Assembly (NCBI RefSeq): GCF_012932145.1
Contig: NZ_MWOK01000010.1
Coordinates: 1 to 64,000 of the forward strand
Origin: Acidovorax sp. SRB_14
GTDB taxonomy: Bacteria > Pseudomonadota > Gammaproteobacteria > Burkholderiales > Burkholderiaceae_C
DNA length: 64,000 nucleotides
Direction: 5' to 3'
Part shown: piece after piece, positions 9,105-17,828 of the stretch
How positions within the stretch are numbered: position 1 is the first letter of the stretch
How the letters are laid out: each line of letters begins with the position of its first letter
Position numbers and translations under genes: made by a program
The notes under the pieces: model-generated
Database searches by the model: none
Seen by the model: the letters and a program-made list of their open reading frames with translations, nothing else
Told to the model about the DNA's origin: nothing

Positions 9105-9905
9105 TCAGGCAAACAGCTGCGCCAGCGCCGTGCCCGGGTCGTCGGCGCGCATGAAGGCTTCGCCGACGAGGAAGGCCTGCACGCCGGCGTCGCGCATGGT
9201 CTTGACGTCCTGCGGCGCGAGGATGCCCGACTCGGTGACGAGCAGGCGGTCTTTCGGCACGTCCGACAGCATGTCCAGCGTGGTCTGCAGCGTGACCTCG
9301 AAGGTGCGCAGGTTGCGGTTGTTGATGCCGACCAGCTCGGTCTTCAGGCGCAGCGCGCGGTCGAGCTCGGCGCGGTCGTGCACCTCGACCAGCACGGCCA
9401 TGTCGAGGTCGCGCGCGATGGCCTCGAAGTCCTGCATCTGCGCGTCATCAAGGCTGGCGGCGATCAACAGCACGGCATCGGCGCCCATGGCGCGCGACTC
9501 GTAGATCTGGTAGGCGTCAACCATGAAGTCCTTGCGCAGCACCGGCAGCTGGCAGCTGGCGCGCGCCTGCTTGAGGTAGTCGGTGCTGCCCTGGAAGAAC
9601 TGCCGGTCAGTCAGCACCGAAAGACAGGCCGCGCTGACCACGCCGTCGCCCTCGGCATAGCTCTGGGCGATGTCGGCGGGTTCGAAGTCGGCGCGGATGA
9701 CGCCCTTGCTCGGGCTGGCCTTCTTGATTTCGGCGATCACGGCCGCCTGGTTCCTGGCGATCTTGGCGCGCAGTGCGCCGACAAAATCGCGCGTCAGCAC
9801 GCGGCTCTCGGCGTCGGCGCGCATGGCGGCCAGCGGCAGGCGCTTTTGCGCTGCGGCGACTTCTTCGTGCTTGACGGCGACGATCTTTTTCAGAATATCG
9901 TTCAT
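9105..9905 (-). CDS. trpC: indole-3-glycerol phosphate synthase
   Basis: A 266-residue (beta/alpha)8-barrel enzyme that closes CdRP to indole-3-glycerol phosphate in tryptophan synthesis. [11 protein letters not shown] at 58-68 carries the catalytic Glu/Lys pair, with [24 protein letters not shown] and SESGI in the expected order. It is monofunctional; no PRAI (trpF) domain is fused. Its ATG overlaps the stop of the upstream small membrane ORF, so translation is probably coupled. It is the last gene of the trp cluster here; trpF, trpB and trpA are not in the window. Confidence 0.97.
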   Translation of the reverse strand: MNDILKKIVAVKHEEVAAAQKRLPLAAMRADAESRVLTRDFVGALRAKIARNQAAVIAEIKKASPSKGVIRADFEPADIAQSYAEGDGVVSAACLSVLTDRQFFQGSTDYLKQARASCQLPVLRKDFMVDAYQIYESRAMGADAVLLIAASLDDAQMQDFEAIARDLDMAVLVEVHDRAELDRALRLKTELVGINNRNLRTFEVTLQTTLDMLSDVPKDRLLVTESGILAPQDVKTMRDAGVQAFLVGEAFMRADDPGTALAQLFA

Positions 9906-10087
9906 GGGGTTTCGCGCCTTTCAGGGTCTGCGGGGTGTGCGGAAGATTCGGGGGAAGGCGGCGCAGGCGGCGGCCGGCGCAGGATGCGGCGGAACACCAC
10001 CGACATGGCCACGCCGACCGCCACCGAGACGGCGGTGGCGCCCAGCGCGATCCAGGTTCCGGGGTCGCTCCACAGCGGGTGAGCCAT
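9902..10087 (-). CDS. small single-pass membrane protein inside the trp operon
   Basis: A 61-residue ORF locked between trpD and trpC: its ATG overlaps the trpD stop (TGATG) and its TGA overlaps the trpC ATG. Residues about 12-32 ([21 protein letters not shown]) form one hydrophobic segment, followed by an Arg-rich stretch and a Pro/Ser/Glu-rich tail, so the C-terminus is probably cytoplasmic. The double stop-start overlap argues that it is translated. I do not recognise a family. It could anchor a biosynthetic enzyme, modulate the upstream LysE-type exporter, or serve mainly to couple trpD and trpC translation. Confidence 0.65.
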   Translation of the reverse strand: MAHPLWSDPGTWIALGATAVSVAVGVAMSVVFRRILRRPPPAPPSPESSAHPADPERRETP

Positions 10088-11121
10088 CAGGCTGCCGCCA
10101 GCGCGTGCGTGCGCGCGACCAGCTCAGCGAGCTTGGCGCGCGCTGCGCCCGAGGCCAGTGCCGCGCGCGCGCGGTCCAGGCCATCCTGGATCGAGCCGGC
10201 CACGCCGGCAGCGTAGAGCGCCGCGCCGGCGTTGAGGCAGACGATGTCGCTGGCCGCGCCCGGCTGGCCCTGCAGCACGGACAGCAGCAGGTCGCGCGAC
10301 TGCTCGGGGGTTTCGACCTTGAAGGCGCGGTTGCTCGCCATGGGCAGGCCGAAGTCCTCGGGGTGGATTTCGTATTCGCTGACCTGGCCGTTCTTGAGCT
10401 CGCCCACCAGCGTGGCGGCGCCCAGGCTGATCTCGTCCATGCCGTCGCGGCCATAGACCACGATGGCGTGCTCGGCGCCCAGCCGCTGCAGCGCGCGCAC
10501 CTGGATGCCAACGAGGTCGGGGTGGAACACGCCCATCAGGATGTTCGGCGCGCCGGCCGGGTTGGTCAGCGGCCCGAGGATGTTGAACAGCGTGCGCACG
10601 CCCAGCTCCTTGCGCACCGGCGCCACGTTCTTCATGGCCGGGTGGTGGTTGGGCGCGAACATGAAGCCGATGCCGACCTCGGCAATGCACTGCGCAATCG
10701 CGGCCGGCGCGAGGTTGATGTGCACGCCCAGCGCATCCATCACGTCAGCGCTGCCCGATTTGCTCGAGACGCTGCGCCCGCCGTGCTTGGCCGTCTTGGC
10801 GCCGGCCGCAGCGGCGACGAACATCGCGCAGGTCGAGATGTTGAAGGTGTTGGCGCCGTCGCCGCCCGTGCCGACGATGTCGACCAGGTGCGTGGCGTCC
10901 TGCACCGGCACCTTGGTGCAGAACTCGCGCATGACCTGCGCGGCGGCGGTGATCTCGCCGATGGTTTCCTTCTTCACGCGCAGGCCGGTGATGATGGCCG
11001 CCGTCATGACGGGCGAGAGCTCGCCCTTCATGATCATGCGCATCAGATGCAGCATCTCGTCGTGGAAGATTTCGCGGTGTTCGATGGTGCGCTGCAGCGC
11101 TTCTTGCGGTGTGATTTGCAT
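10087..11121 (-). CDS. trpD: anthranilate phosphoribosyltransferase
   Basis: A 344-residue enzyme joining anthranilate and PRPP. The glycine loop GTGGDG is at 84-89, followed by [23 protein letters not shown] and the PRPP/anthranilate-site [14 protein letters not shown] are intact. The ATG at 11,121 follows AGGG, and the longer open frame upstream has no family similarity. It is monofunctional with no glutaminase fusion. It lies after the LysE gene (32-base gap) and overlaps the small membrane ORF by one base. Confidence 0.97.
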   Translation of the reverse strand: MQITPQEALQRTIEHREIFHDEMLHLMRMIMKGELSPVMTAAIITGLRVKKETIGEITAAAQVMREFCTKVPVQDATHLVDIVGTGGDGANTFNISTCAMFVAAAAGAKTAKHGGRSVSSKSGSADVMDALGVHINLAPAAIAQCIAEVGIGFMFAPNHHPAMKNVAPVRKELGVRTLFNILGPLTNPAGAPNILMGVFHPDLVGIQVRALQRLGAEHAIVVYGRDGMDEISLGAATLVGELKNGQVSEYEIHPEDFGLPMASNRAFKVETPEQSRDLLLSVLQGQPGAASDIVCLNAGAALYAAGVAGSIQDGLDRARAALASGAARAKLAELVARTHALAAA

Positions 11122-11153
11122 GGGGGTTCCCTGCGCAATAAAGGTGGAAGAAA

Positions 11154-11804
11154 TCAGGCGGCGGGCGCGTCGCTCAGCGCGAGCCGGGCGCCAAAGCCGA
11201 CGAACAGCAGGCCGGCGCCGCGTTCGATCCAGTGCATGGCGCGGGCCACGCGGCCGGCGTGCCGGCCCAGCCAGGCGGCGGCCAGCGCCCAGCCCAGGTT
11301 GACCCACAGGCCATTGAAGTTGAACAGCAGGCCCAGCAGCACAAAAGCCAGCGGCTTGTTGCCGACCCCTGGCGCAATGAACTGCGGCACGAAGGCCAGG
11401 AAGAACAGCGCCACCTTGGGGTTGAGCGCATTCGTCCAGAAGCCGCGCAAAAAGATGCCTTTGAGCGCTGTAGCGCCGGCTGTGCCTGCGCCGGCAGCTC
11501 CTGTTTCGATAGCATCCGGCGCGCGCGCCAGCAGCATGCGCAGGCCCACATAGACCAGGTAGGCCGCGCCGACCCACTTGAGCAGCGTGAACGCCGTGCC
11601 CGACGCCGCCAGCAGCGCGCTCACGCCCACGGCCGCCGCGAAGATGTGCACAAAGCAGCCCGCCGTGATGCCGCAGGCCGCCACCATGCCGGCGCGCGCG
11701 CCCGAGCGCAGCGCGTTCGCCATGATGTAGAGCACATCGGGCCCCGGCGTGAGGTTGAGCAGCAGGCCGGCGGCGATGAAGAGCAGCAGTTGTTCGGTGG
11801 CCAT
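11154..11804 (-). CDS. LysE/RhtB family amino-acid exporter
   Basis: A 216-residue inner-membrane protein with the six-helix LysE layout and the family N-terminus [34 protein letters not shown] is also characteristic. Located between trpG and trpD, it may export tryptophan or a related amino acid (inference from context). An Ala/Gly/Thr-rich loop at about residues 97-115 is encoded by a copy of the dispersed repeat (11,461-11,516), so the repeat appears to have inserted in frame in a cytoplasmic loop. Confidence 0.93.
   Translation of the reverse strand: MATEQLLLFIAAGLLLNLTPGPDVLYIMANALRSGARAGMVAACGITAGCFVHIFAAAVGVSALLAASGTAFTLLKWVGAAYLVYVGLRMLLARAPDAIETGAAGAGTAGATALKGIFLRGFWTNALNPKVALFFLAFVPQFIAPGVGNKPLAFVLLGLLFNFNGLWVNLGWALAAAWLGRHAGRVARAMHWIERGAGLLFVGFGARLALSDAPAA
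11461..11516. repeat. dispersed repeat copy inside the lysE-like gene
   Basis: The core from TAGCGCCGG to GATAGCATCC aligns with the other copies, notably the one at 4,526-4,573 (shared GCGCCGG...CGCTC/AGCTC...TGTTT...AGCATC). It adds no stop or frameshift to the minus-strand gene. Confidence 0.45.
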
Positions 11805-11848
11805 GGCGCGTCGTTCAGGCGCGGGGTGCGCTGCAGAAAATACAGGTC

Positions 11849-11896
11849 ATTTCGGCACCAAACGCTGACCCATCAAGCGCTGACAGCTACAAATAC
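11849..11896. repeat. dispersed AGCGCT/AGCTAT repeat, copy between lysE and trpG
   Basis: The copy starts CATTTCGGCACC and ends AAGCGCTGACAGCTACAAAT. It fills most of the 103-base gap between trpG and the LysE gene and aligns base for base with the copy at 9,049-9,095. Confidence 0.55.
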
Positions 11897-11907
11897 CGAA
11901 GCACGCG

Positions 11908-12492
11908 TCATGCGCGCTGCTCGAGGAAGTTGCGCAGCATGGCGTGGCCGTGCTCGGTCAGGATGCTCTCGGGGTGGAACTGCACGCCCTGGATGGCCAG
12001 CGTTTTGTGGCGCACGCCCATGATCTCGCCGTCGTCGGTCCAGGCGGTGATCTCGAGCACCTCGGGGCAGCTGGCACGCTCTATCGACAACGAGTGGTAG
12101 CGGTTCACCGTGAACTGCTCGGGCAGGCCAGCGAACACGCCTTTTTGCGTGGTCGTGATGGTGCTGGTCTTGCCGTGCATGAGCTGCTGCGCGCGCACGA
12201 TCGTGCCGCCGAACGCCGCGCCGATCGCCTGGTGGCCCAGGCACACGCCCAGAATCGGCAGCTTGCCGGCAAAGTGCCGGATCGCCGCGACCGAGATGCC
12301 GGCCTCCTGCGGCGAGCACGGACCGGGTGAGACGACGAGGCGGTCGAGACGGCCAGCAGCCAGGCGCGCGTCGATCTCGGCCACGGTGATCTCGTCGTTG
12401 CGGCGCACCTCGACCTGGGCACCCAGCTCGCCGAAGTACTGCACGATGTTGTAGGTAAAGCTGTCGTAGTTGTCGATCATCAACAGTTGCAT
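11908..12492 (-). CDS. trpG: anthranilate synthase component II (glutamine amidotransferase)
   Basis: A 194-residue class I glutamine amidotransferase that passes ammonia to TrpE. The nucleophile is Cys84 in [10 protein letters not shown]; the His/Glu partners are in QFHPESI near the C-terminus, and [11 protein letters not shown] is typical of TrpG/PabA. The start at 12,492 matches the family [15 protein letters not shown] N-terminus. The same subunit may also serve PabB, since no separate pabA is seen. It lies 5 bases downstream of the chorismate mutase gene. Confidence 0.96.
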   Translation of the reverse strand: MQLLMIDNYDSFTYNIVQYFGELGAQVEVRRNDEITVAEIDARLAAGRLDRLVVSPGPCSPQEAGISVAAIRHFAGKLPILGVCLGHQAIGAAFGGTIVRAQQLMHGKTSTITTTQKGVFAGLPEQFTVNRYHSLSIERASCPEVLEITAWTDDGEIMGVRHKTLAIQGVQFHPESILTEHGHAMLRNFLEQRA

Positions 12493-12497
12493 GGCGC

Positions 12498-12830
12498 TCA
12501 CCCCGGTGTGTGCGCGGACCCGCGCTGGCGCGCGAATTCGCGGTGTTCGAAGGCGATGTAGGCCTCCATCATGCTGCGGTAGATGGCCTCGATCACGTCG
12601 GGCTCGCCGCCCTCGAGGGCCGCACGGTCGCGCACGCGCGCCACGATGGCCTCGATGCGCTCTTCGTCGCGCACCTGGTTCTCGTCCTGCTTGATGCGCG
12701 CGGCCTGCGTCATGTAGCCGCCGCGCGTGACCAGGAGCGGCACCAGCACGTCGTCGAGCGCATCGATGTGGCGGCGCACGTCGTCCATGGTGATGCAGTG
12801 CTGTGTGTTGTCGATCGCGCGGGTCATCAT
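12498..12830 (-). CDS. AroQ-type chorismate mutase
   Basis: A 110-residue all-helical protein of the AroQ chorismate mutase family ([22 protein letters not shown], then IKQ and [15 protein letters not shown]), expected to convert chorismate to prephenate. Its tandem ATG codons overlap the trpE stop in ATGA, so it is coupled to trpE. Placing a chorismate-diverting enzyme between the two anthranilate synthase subunits is notable, since both compete for chorismate. An isochorismate pyruvate-lyase-like activity is an alternative for this small subfamily. Confidence 0.88.
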   Translation of the reverse strand: MMTRAIDNTQHCITMDDVRRHIDALDDVLVPLLVTRGGYMTQAARIKQDENQVRDEERIEAIVARVRDRAALEGGEPDVIEAIYRSMMEAYIAFEHREFARQRGSAHTPG

Positions 12831-14326
12831 TCCAGTCCTTCTTCAACGAGTTCGGCGGCGCGCAGCAGCGCGCGGGCCTTGTGTTCGGTTTCTTTCCATT
12901 CGAGCTCGGGCACCGAATCGGCGACCACGCCAGCCGCCGCCTGCACATAGAGCTGGCCGTCCTTGACGATGCCGGTGCGAATCGCAATCGCCAGGTCCAT
13001 GTCGCCGGCGTAGCTCAGATAGCCGCAGGCGCCGCCATAGAGGCCGCGCTTGGTCGGTTCGAGCCGGTCGATGACCTCCATGGCGTGCACCTTGGGCGCG
13101 CCCGTGAGCGTGCCGGCCGGAAACGTCGCCTTGAGCACGTCCATGCTCGTCATGCCCTCGTGCAGCAGGCCCTCGACGTTGCTGACGATGTGCATCACGT
13201 GGCTGTAACGCTCGACGGCAAAGGCCTCGGTCACCTTGACGCTTCCAGTCTGGGCGATGCGGCCGATGTCGTTGCGCGCCAGGTCGATCAGCATCACGTG
13301 CTCGGCGCGCTCCTTGGGGTCGTTGACGAGCTCGACCTCGGCGGCCTTGTCGAGTTCGGGCGTGGCGCCGCGCGGGCGCGTGCCGGCGAGCGGGCGGATC
13401 GTCACCTTCTGCCCGTCGGGCGTGCGCTCCTGGCGCACCAGGATCTCGGGGCTCGCGCCCACCACATGGCTGTCGCCGAAGTGGTAGTAGTACATGTAGG
13501 GGCTGGGGTTGAGCGAGCGCAGCGCGCGGTAGAGGCTCAATGGCGACTCGGTGTAGCGCTTGTGGATGCGCTGGCCCACCTGCACCTGCATGAAGTCGCC
13601 CGCGGCGATCAGCTCCTTGGCGCGTTCGACGGCGGCGATGTAGTCGGCCTTGGCGAAGTCGCGCTGCGCCGGGTAGCTTTGCGAGGCCTGTACCTGCGGC
13701 GCGCTGACCGAGTACTTGAGCTGCTCGCGCAGCTCGCGCAGGCGCTTCTTGGCGTTGCTGTAGGCCTCGGGCCGCGCCGGGTCGGCGTAGACGATCAGGT
13801 AGAGCTTGCCCGAGAGGTTGTCGATGACGGCCAGCTCTTCGCACTGCAGCAGCAGGATGTCGGGCATGTCGAGCGCATCGGGCGGGCACGAGGTTTCGAG
13901 CTTTTTCTCGATGTGGCGCACGGCGTCGTAGCCGAAGTAGCCGGCCAGCCCGCCGCAGAAGCGCGGCAGCCCGGGGCGCAGCGCGACCTTGAAGCGCTTC
14001 TGGTAGTCGGCGACGAAGTCGAGCGGGTTGCCCTGCGCGCGCTCAGTCACCTGGCCGTCGGTCACGACCTCGGTGACGGCGGCGGCACCGAAGCCGCGCG
14101 AGCGCAGCAGCGTGCGCGCCGGCAGGCCGATGAAGCTGTAGCGGCCAAAGCGCTCGCCGCCGACGACGGATTCGAGCAGAAAGCTGTATTTGCCGCCGTC
14201 TTTGCTGTGCGCGAGCTTCAGGTACAGCGACAGCGGGGTCTCCAGGTCGGCGAAGGCTTCCGCCATCAGCGGAATGCGGTTGTAGCCTTCGCGGGCCAGG
14301 CTTTTGAATTCAAGTTCGGTGATCAA
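12827..14326 (-). CDS. trpE: anthranilate synthase component I
   Basis: A 499-residue chorismate-binding enzyme that makes anthranilate with TrpG. The N-terminal LLES element (50-53) of the tryptophan feedback site is present, and the C-terminal half carries [37 protein letters not shown] and GGACGYLSY. The start is an unusual TTG (14,324-14,326): the N-terminus matches the family from this codon, no ATG or GTG fits, and GGGAG lies 8 bases upstream. It is the first structural gene of the trp cluster and is preceded by a leader with hairpins. Confidence 0.97.
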   Translation of the reverse strand: MITELEFKSLAREGYNRIPLMAEAFADLETPLSLYLKLAHSKDGGKYSFLLESVVGGERFGRYSFIGLPARTLLRSRGFGAAAVTEVVTDGQVTERAQGNPLDFVADYQKRFKVALRPGLPRFCGGLAGYFGYDAVRHIEKKLETSCPPDALDMPDILLLQCEELAVIDNLSGKLYLIVYADPARPEAYSNAKKRLRELREQLKYSVSAPQVQASQSYPAQRDFAKADYIAAVERAKELIAAGDFMQVQVGQRIHKRYTESPLSLYRALRSLNPSPYMYYYHFGDSHVVGASPEILVRQERTPDGQKVTIRPLAGTRPRGATPELDKAAEVELVNDPKERAEHVMLIDLARNDIGRIAQTGSVKVTEAFAVERYSHVMHIVSNVEGLLHEGMTSMDVLKATFPAGTLTGAPKVHAMEVIDRLEPTKRGLYGGACGYLSYAGDMDLAIAIRTGIVKDGQLYVQAAAGVVADSVPELEWKETEHKARALLRAAELVEEGLE

Positions 14327-14346
14327 GGGGAAGGCTCCCAGCTTGG

Positions 14347-14433
14347 GCGGCGCATCTCCCTGTGCCAGAGGCGCCGCGGTTCATTCGGTTGGCCCCGGTG
14401 GGGCCACGGGTGCACGCTGGGGGCCCAGCGTGC
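14347..14433 (-). promoter_or_regulatory. candidate trp leader hairpins (attenuator region)
   Basis: Between the putative leader peptide and trpE lie three inverted repeats in series. The first is 14,412-14,433, a perfect 10-base stem with a 2-base centre. The second is 14,390-14,406, 7 bases (TGGCCCC/GGGGCCA). The third is 14,347-14,377, 7 bases (GCGGCGC/GCGCCGC). G- and C-runs in the leader-peptide coding region could pair with the CCCCC of the first hairpin, giving mutually exclusive folds. No U-tract follows any stem, so Rho-dependent termination or control of trpE translation are alternatives to intrinsic termination. Confidence 0.5.
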
Positions 14434-14435
14434 CA

Positions 14436-14519
14436 TCAGGGGTTCAGGCGGACAGGCTTGCGCCAGGGCCAGGCCCCCCGGTCGCTGCGACCTGTGGTGA
14501 ACACGCGGTGAATGAACAT
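14436..14519 (-). CDS. trpL: putative tryptophan leader peptide
   Basis: A 27-codon ORF on the trpE strand starting at ATG 14,519 and ending with TGA at 14,436. Trp codons sit at positions 17 and 19 (Trp-Pro-Trp), ending about 40 bases before the stop-proximal hairpin. An extended -10 (TGCTACACT) ends 8 bases before the ATG, so transcription would start at or next to the first codon, as for the leaderless trpL of alphaproteobacteria such as Sinorhizobium. Two near-adjacent Trp codons in a 27-codon ORF before trpE are unlikely by chance, but no homolog was checked. Confidence 0.5.
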   Translation of the reverse strand: MFIHRVFTTGRSDRGAWPWRKPVRLNP

Positions 14520-14526
14520 GGGCCAA

Positions 14527-14535
14527 AGTGTAGCA
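14527..14535 (-). promoter_or_regulatory. extended -10 promoter of the trp operon
   Basis: On the minus strand TGC-TACACT forms an extended -10 (TGn plus a five-of-six match to TATAAT-like elements common in this group). No good -35 was seen at 17 bases. The predicted start is about 14,520, next to the leader ATG. Confidence 0.4.
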
Positions 14536-14686
14536 AATGGGGCAGGCGCCACCGCCCTCTCCCGCCTCCCACCTGCCGCTTCGGCGCGGCGCCATGCCGG
14601 AGCACCCTCTGGCAAACCCTGTGGCAGGGAAATTCACATTTGGCAACAATTCAAAAAGAACGACCGTTCTATTTCAGGAGGCGTGC

Positions 14687-15274
14687 ATGAAGATTCGGTA
14701 CAACAACCTGGCGGCGGCGTGGGCCGCCCTGCTGGCGTGCGCCGCACTGGCGCAGCCGGTGACGGTGGCCGATGTGGCCTACCCCAACCCCACCGAGGTG
14801 CAGGGCAGCAAGCTGGTCCTCAACGGCGCGGGCGTGCGCTACAAGGCCGTGTTCAAGGTCTACACCGCCGGCCTGTACCTCGAAAAGAAGGCTTCCACGC
14901 CGCAGGAGGTGGCCACCCTGGCGGGCGCCAAGCGCCTGTCCGTCACCATGCTGCGCGACATCGACTCGCGCGAACTGGGCAAGCTGTTTTCGCGCGGCAT
15001 GGAGGACAACCTGGACAAGGCCTCGTTCTCCAAGCTCATTCCGGGCGTGCTGCGCATGAGCCAGATCTTCTCGGAGCACAAGAAGCTGCAGGCCGGCGAC
15101 CAGTTCATGATCGACTGGGTTCCCGGCACCGGCACCGTGATCACCGTCAAGGGCCAGCCCCAGGGCGAGCCTTTCAAGGAGCCCGAATTCTTCCACGCGC
15201 TGATGGGCATCTGGCTGGGCCAGCAGCCGGCCGACTGGAAGCTCAAAGACGCCCTGCTGGGCAAGCCCACCTGA
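14687..15274 (+). CDS. secreted chalcone isomerase-like domain protein
   Basis: A 195-residue protein with a signal peptide (residues 1-22, ending ALA before Gln) and a chalcone isomerase-like fold domain. The family segment LVLNGAGVRYKAVFKVYTAGLYLEKK is followed by RxLSVTMLRDIDSRELGK and the C-terminal HALMGIWLGQQPAD. Bacterial members are periplasmic and of unknown, probably non-enzymatic, function. The ATG has a consensus AGGAGG 6 bases upstream. It is inserted, in the opposite direction, between trpE and gph, which are often close neighbours in Burkholderiales. Confidence 0.88.
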   Translation: MKIRYNNLAAAWAALLACAALAQPVTVADVAYPNPTEVQGSKLVLNGAGVRYKAVFKVYTAGLYLEKKASTPQEVATLAGAKRLSVTMLRDIDSRELGKLFSRGMEDNLDKASFSKLIPGVLRMSQIFSEHKKLQAGDQFMIDWVPGTGTVITVKGQPQGEPFKEPEFFHALMGIWLGQQPADWKLKDALLGKPT

Positions 15275-15313
15275 GGTAGTGCGCCGCGCCGGTACCGTGG
15301 CGTGGAATCCTGA

Positions 15314-15359
15314 ATGGATAGCTGCCGGCGCTGACCCCATCGGCGTTTCAGCCACTTTT
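15314..15359. repeat. dispersed repeat copy between convergent genes
   Basis: An inverted copy of the AGCGCT/AGCTAT element lies between the chalcone isomerase-like gene and gph and touches the gph stop codon. GCCGGCGCTGA and the TCGGCGTTTCAGCC half match the other copies. It may act as a bidirectional terminator. Confidence 0.5.
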
Positions 15360-16084
15360 CACTGGATATCTTCGGCCACAGACGCCGGTACGAGCTGCAT
15401 CAGGGAATCGACCCAGCCGTCGGCATCGACCGCCGTGACCGGCTGTCCGTGGTTGTAGCCGTAGGTGGTCAGCACCACCGGGCAGCCGGCGGCACGCGCG
15501 GCCTGGGCATCGTTGCTGGAGTCGCCGACCATCAGCGTGCGCGCCGGCGCCGTGCCCAGAGCCGCGCAGGTCTTGAGCAGGGGCAGCGGATCGGGTTTTT
15601 TGCGCTCGAACGCATCGCCGCCGAACACATGTTCAAAGAACCCATCGAGGCCCTTGGCGCGCAGCAGCGGCAACGCAAAGGCCGTGGGCTTGTTGGTCAG
15701 GCACGCCAGGCGCAGGCCCGCACCCTTGAGCGCCTGCAGGCCCTCGGCGACGCCGGGGTAGAGGCGCGCATATTGCCCATTGATGGCCAGGTAGTGGTGC
15801 TGGTAGCGCTCCCAGGCACGCGGATAAAGCGCTTCGACTTCGACCGCTGTGGGCGCTTGCCCGGCCTGCCCGAGCACGTGCTGGAGCACCGAGCGCAGCA
15901 GGTGTTCGGAGCCCTTTCCGACCATGGGCTCGATGCGCGCTGCGGCAAGGGCCGGCAGCGCCAGGTCGCGCAGCATGCGGTTGAGGGCCTCGGCAAAATC
16001 GCCCAGGGTGTCCACCATCGTGCCGTCAAGGTCGATGATGGCGGCGTCCAGGGGGGTGTGGTTCGATCCAAGAGAGTTCAGCAT
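15359..16084 (-). CDS. gph: phosphoglycolate phosphatase (HAD family)
   Basis: A 241-residue HAD-superfamily hydrolase that dephosphorylates 2-phosphoglycolate. Motif I is DLDGTMVDT (nucleophile D18), motif II LTNKP, motif III the KKPDPLPLL segment and motif IV GDSSNDAQAA, with the helical cap in between. Gph genes commonly sit upstream of trpE in this order, supporting the assignment over other HAD phosphatases. It is a single gene between the trp cluster and the exosortase locus. Confidence 0.93.
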   Translation of the reverse strand: MLNSLGSNHTPLDAAIIDLDGTMVDTLGDFAEALNRMLRDLALPALAAARIEPMVGKGSEHLLRSVLQHVLGQAGQAPTAVEVEALYPRAWERYQHHYLAINGQYARLYPGVAEGLQALKGAGLRLACLTNKPTAFALPLLRAKGLDGFFEHVFGGDAFERKKPDPLPLLKTCAALGTAPARTLMVGDSSNDAQAARAAGCPVVLTTYGYNHGQPVTAVDADGWVDSLMQLVPASVAEDIQ

Positions 16085-16131
16085 GGGCCAGCAGGGGATT
16101 CAAGACAATGCGCAGCATGTTACTGCGACGC

Positions 16132-16148
16132 CGCCTGGCGGCCAGGCG
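16132..16148. terminator. possible terminator at the edge of the EPS locus
   Basis: CGCCTGG-CGG-CCAGGCG is a perfect 7-base stem 15 bases after the end of the protease gene on the minus strand. It lacks a clear T-run, so the role is uncertain. Confidence 0.3.
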
Positions 16149-16162
16149 CGGGCCACGCAGTG

Positions 16163-16942
16163 CTACCGGTGCCGCGCCATCAGATCGAGCACATAGCGGC
16201 TCGGAATCGCGTACGAAATGCCCGAGGGCTGGCTCATGGCCGATTCGCGCGTGGTCTTGATCAGCACCATGTTGATCACGCCGAGCACCGCGCCGCTGCG
16301 CGGATCGAACAAGGGGCCGCCGCTGTTGCCGGGGTAGGCCGTGGCGTCGAGCTGGAACACCTTCAAGGGCCCAGCGCGCAGGCTGCGGATGGCGCGCTCG
16401 CTGAGCTGCTGGCCGGTCGGGCTGGGCAGGGCCATGGTGGTGATGGACGAGACGGTGGCGCGGTGGGTGACGCTCGAAAACCCCAGCAACCCGCCGATCG
16501 GAAAACCCATGAATGCCAGGTCGTCGCCTTCGCGCACCGGCTCCGATGCGCCCACCTTGAGTGCCGCCGCTGGGGGCCCATCGATCTGCAGCAGGGCCAG
16601 ATCGTGCTCGGGGACGGTCTCCAGCACCCGCGCCTGGCGCATGGCCCACAGGCCCGCGCCCGCGCGCAGCTGCACGACCAGGGCCGGCCCGTCGGCGCCC
16701 ACCGCACCGAGGGCCGCCGTCACGTGGGCATTGGTCACGACATGCAAGCCGTCGCCCACGACGAAGCCGGTGCCCACATAGCGGAACCGCGGCGTGTCGG
16801 TCGCCAGGTACGTGCCCACCAGCACCACGGCGGGCTTGACCCGTTCGACGGTGTCGGGCAACTGCGCCAGCGCGCTGCCGCTCCCTGCCCCGAGGAACAG
16901 AAAGACGGGTGCCCAACGCACCCACCAGCGTGTGTGGTTCAT
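16163..16942 (-). CDS. secreted trypsin-like serine protease (S1C/HtrA-like, no PDZ)
   Basis: A 259-residue chymotrypsin-fold protease with a signal peptide (about 1-27, ending ALAQ). The triad is complete: H73 in TNAHV, D114 in EHDLALL and S207 in GNSGGPLF. It ends shortly after the protease domain, so it lacks the PDZ domains of DegP-type proteins. The ATG overlaps the predicted true stop of the upstream nucleotidyltransferase gene (ATGA), making it the last gene of the prs operon. It may process exported PEP-CTERM or EPS proteins (inference from context). Confidence 0.88.
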   Translation of the reverse strand: MNHTRWWVRWAPVFLFLGAGSGSALAQLPDTVERVKPAVVLVGTYLATDTPRFRYVGTGFVVGDGLHVVTNAHVTAALGAVGADGPALVVQLRAGAGLWAMRQARVLETVPEHDLALLQIDGPPAAALKVGASEPVREGDDLAFMGFPIGGLLGFSSVTHRATVSSITTMALPSPTGQQLSERAIRSLRAGPLKVFQLDATAYPGNSGGPLFDPRSGAVLGVINMVLIKTTRESAMSQPSGISYAIPSRYVLDLMARHR

Positions 16943-17821
16943 GGTTTCTCCTTGGGAAGCAGTTGGCGCACTGCCTTGCGCAGCAGGTGGGGCCGCAGCA
17001 GGTGCAAGGGCATGCGCAGGCGGTGGCCGTACAGGTACAGCAGGCCGCGCGCCAGCGGCGTCCACCTGTCTTCGGTGGTGGCGTGGGCAGAGGCCGCCAG
17101 CGCGGCCTCGGCTCCGGCCGGCACGGGGGGTGTCCATGAGGGCCTGCGCACAGCGCAGCGCCTGGTGCAGCGGCCACTGCAGGTCCAGCGCCGCGGCCCG
17201 TTCGAGCAGTTGCGGCCAGAAACCGGGCAAGGCGGCGAACTCGCGCAGCAACGCATCAAAGTCGACCACGCTGCGGAATCCGTGCGCGAAGTCGCATTCA
17301 TGGAACAGATGGGCCGCGCTGTGCAACACCATGTCGGGCGGGGCGAGCACGCGCACGCCCGGCTGACCGGGCAGCGGCTGCGCCGCCTGCAGCAGGCGCT
17401 GCGTGCTGAAACGGGCCTTGGCGGTGGCGGGCACCACGGCGTGGTGCACATCGAGCACCGTGCCGCGGCGCATGTGCGGCAGCGGCGGCAGCTCGTGCAT
17501 CCAGGTGCGGTAGTCGTGCTGGTCGTGGGCGCCATGGTGGGTGTGCACCCAGCCGGCCATCATGAGAGCGGTCTCGACGTCGGCCAGGCGCTCACGCGGC
17601 ACCAGAATGTCCACGTCCGACACCATGCGCCCGAGCGGCGCCTGCATGCCCGTCAGCGCATAGGCGCCGCCTTTGAGCAACACGAGGGGCAGGCCGGAGG
17701 GCTGCAGCGCGCGCTCGATCTGCGCCACCTCGAACCGCAGCTCGCGTTGCTGGCGCGTCGCCAGGGCCAGGGCCGACGCCAGGGGCTGGCGCGGCGCGGG
17801 GATCGACCAGGCTCCGCCCAC
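16939..17821 (-). pseudogene. nucleotidyltransferase family gene with a frameshift
   Basis: A member of the NTP_transf_5-type nucleotidyltransferase family: LVLLKGGAYAL at 46-56 and the metal-binding SDVDILVP at 68-75 are intact. A GTG start at 17,821 with GAGG 5 bases upstream lies 7 bases after the prsT stop. Reading is normal to about residue 233, then shifts at a run of six G (17,125-17,130, plus strand). One base fewer would give a 293-residue protein ending in the Leu/Arg-rich family tail at 16,939, with an ATGA overlap into the protease. With six bases the frame instead runs without a stop straight into the protease ORF. A sequencing error, a recent mutation or slippage-based variation are all possible. 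Confidence 0.7.
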
Positions 17822-17828
17822 CGAGACC

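Noticed and set aside
12803-14500. A 565-codon plus-strand open frame opposite trpE
   Set aside because: High-GC shadow of trpE with Val/Leu/Arg/His-rich composition, no family motif and no ribosome site.
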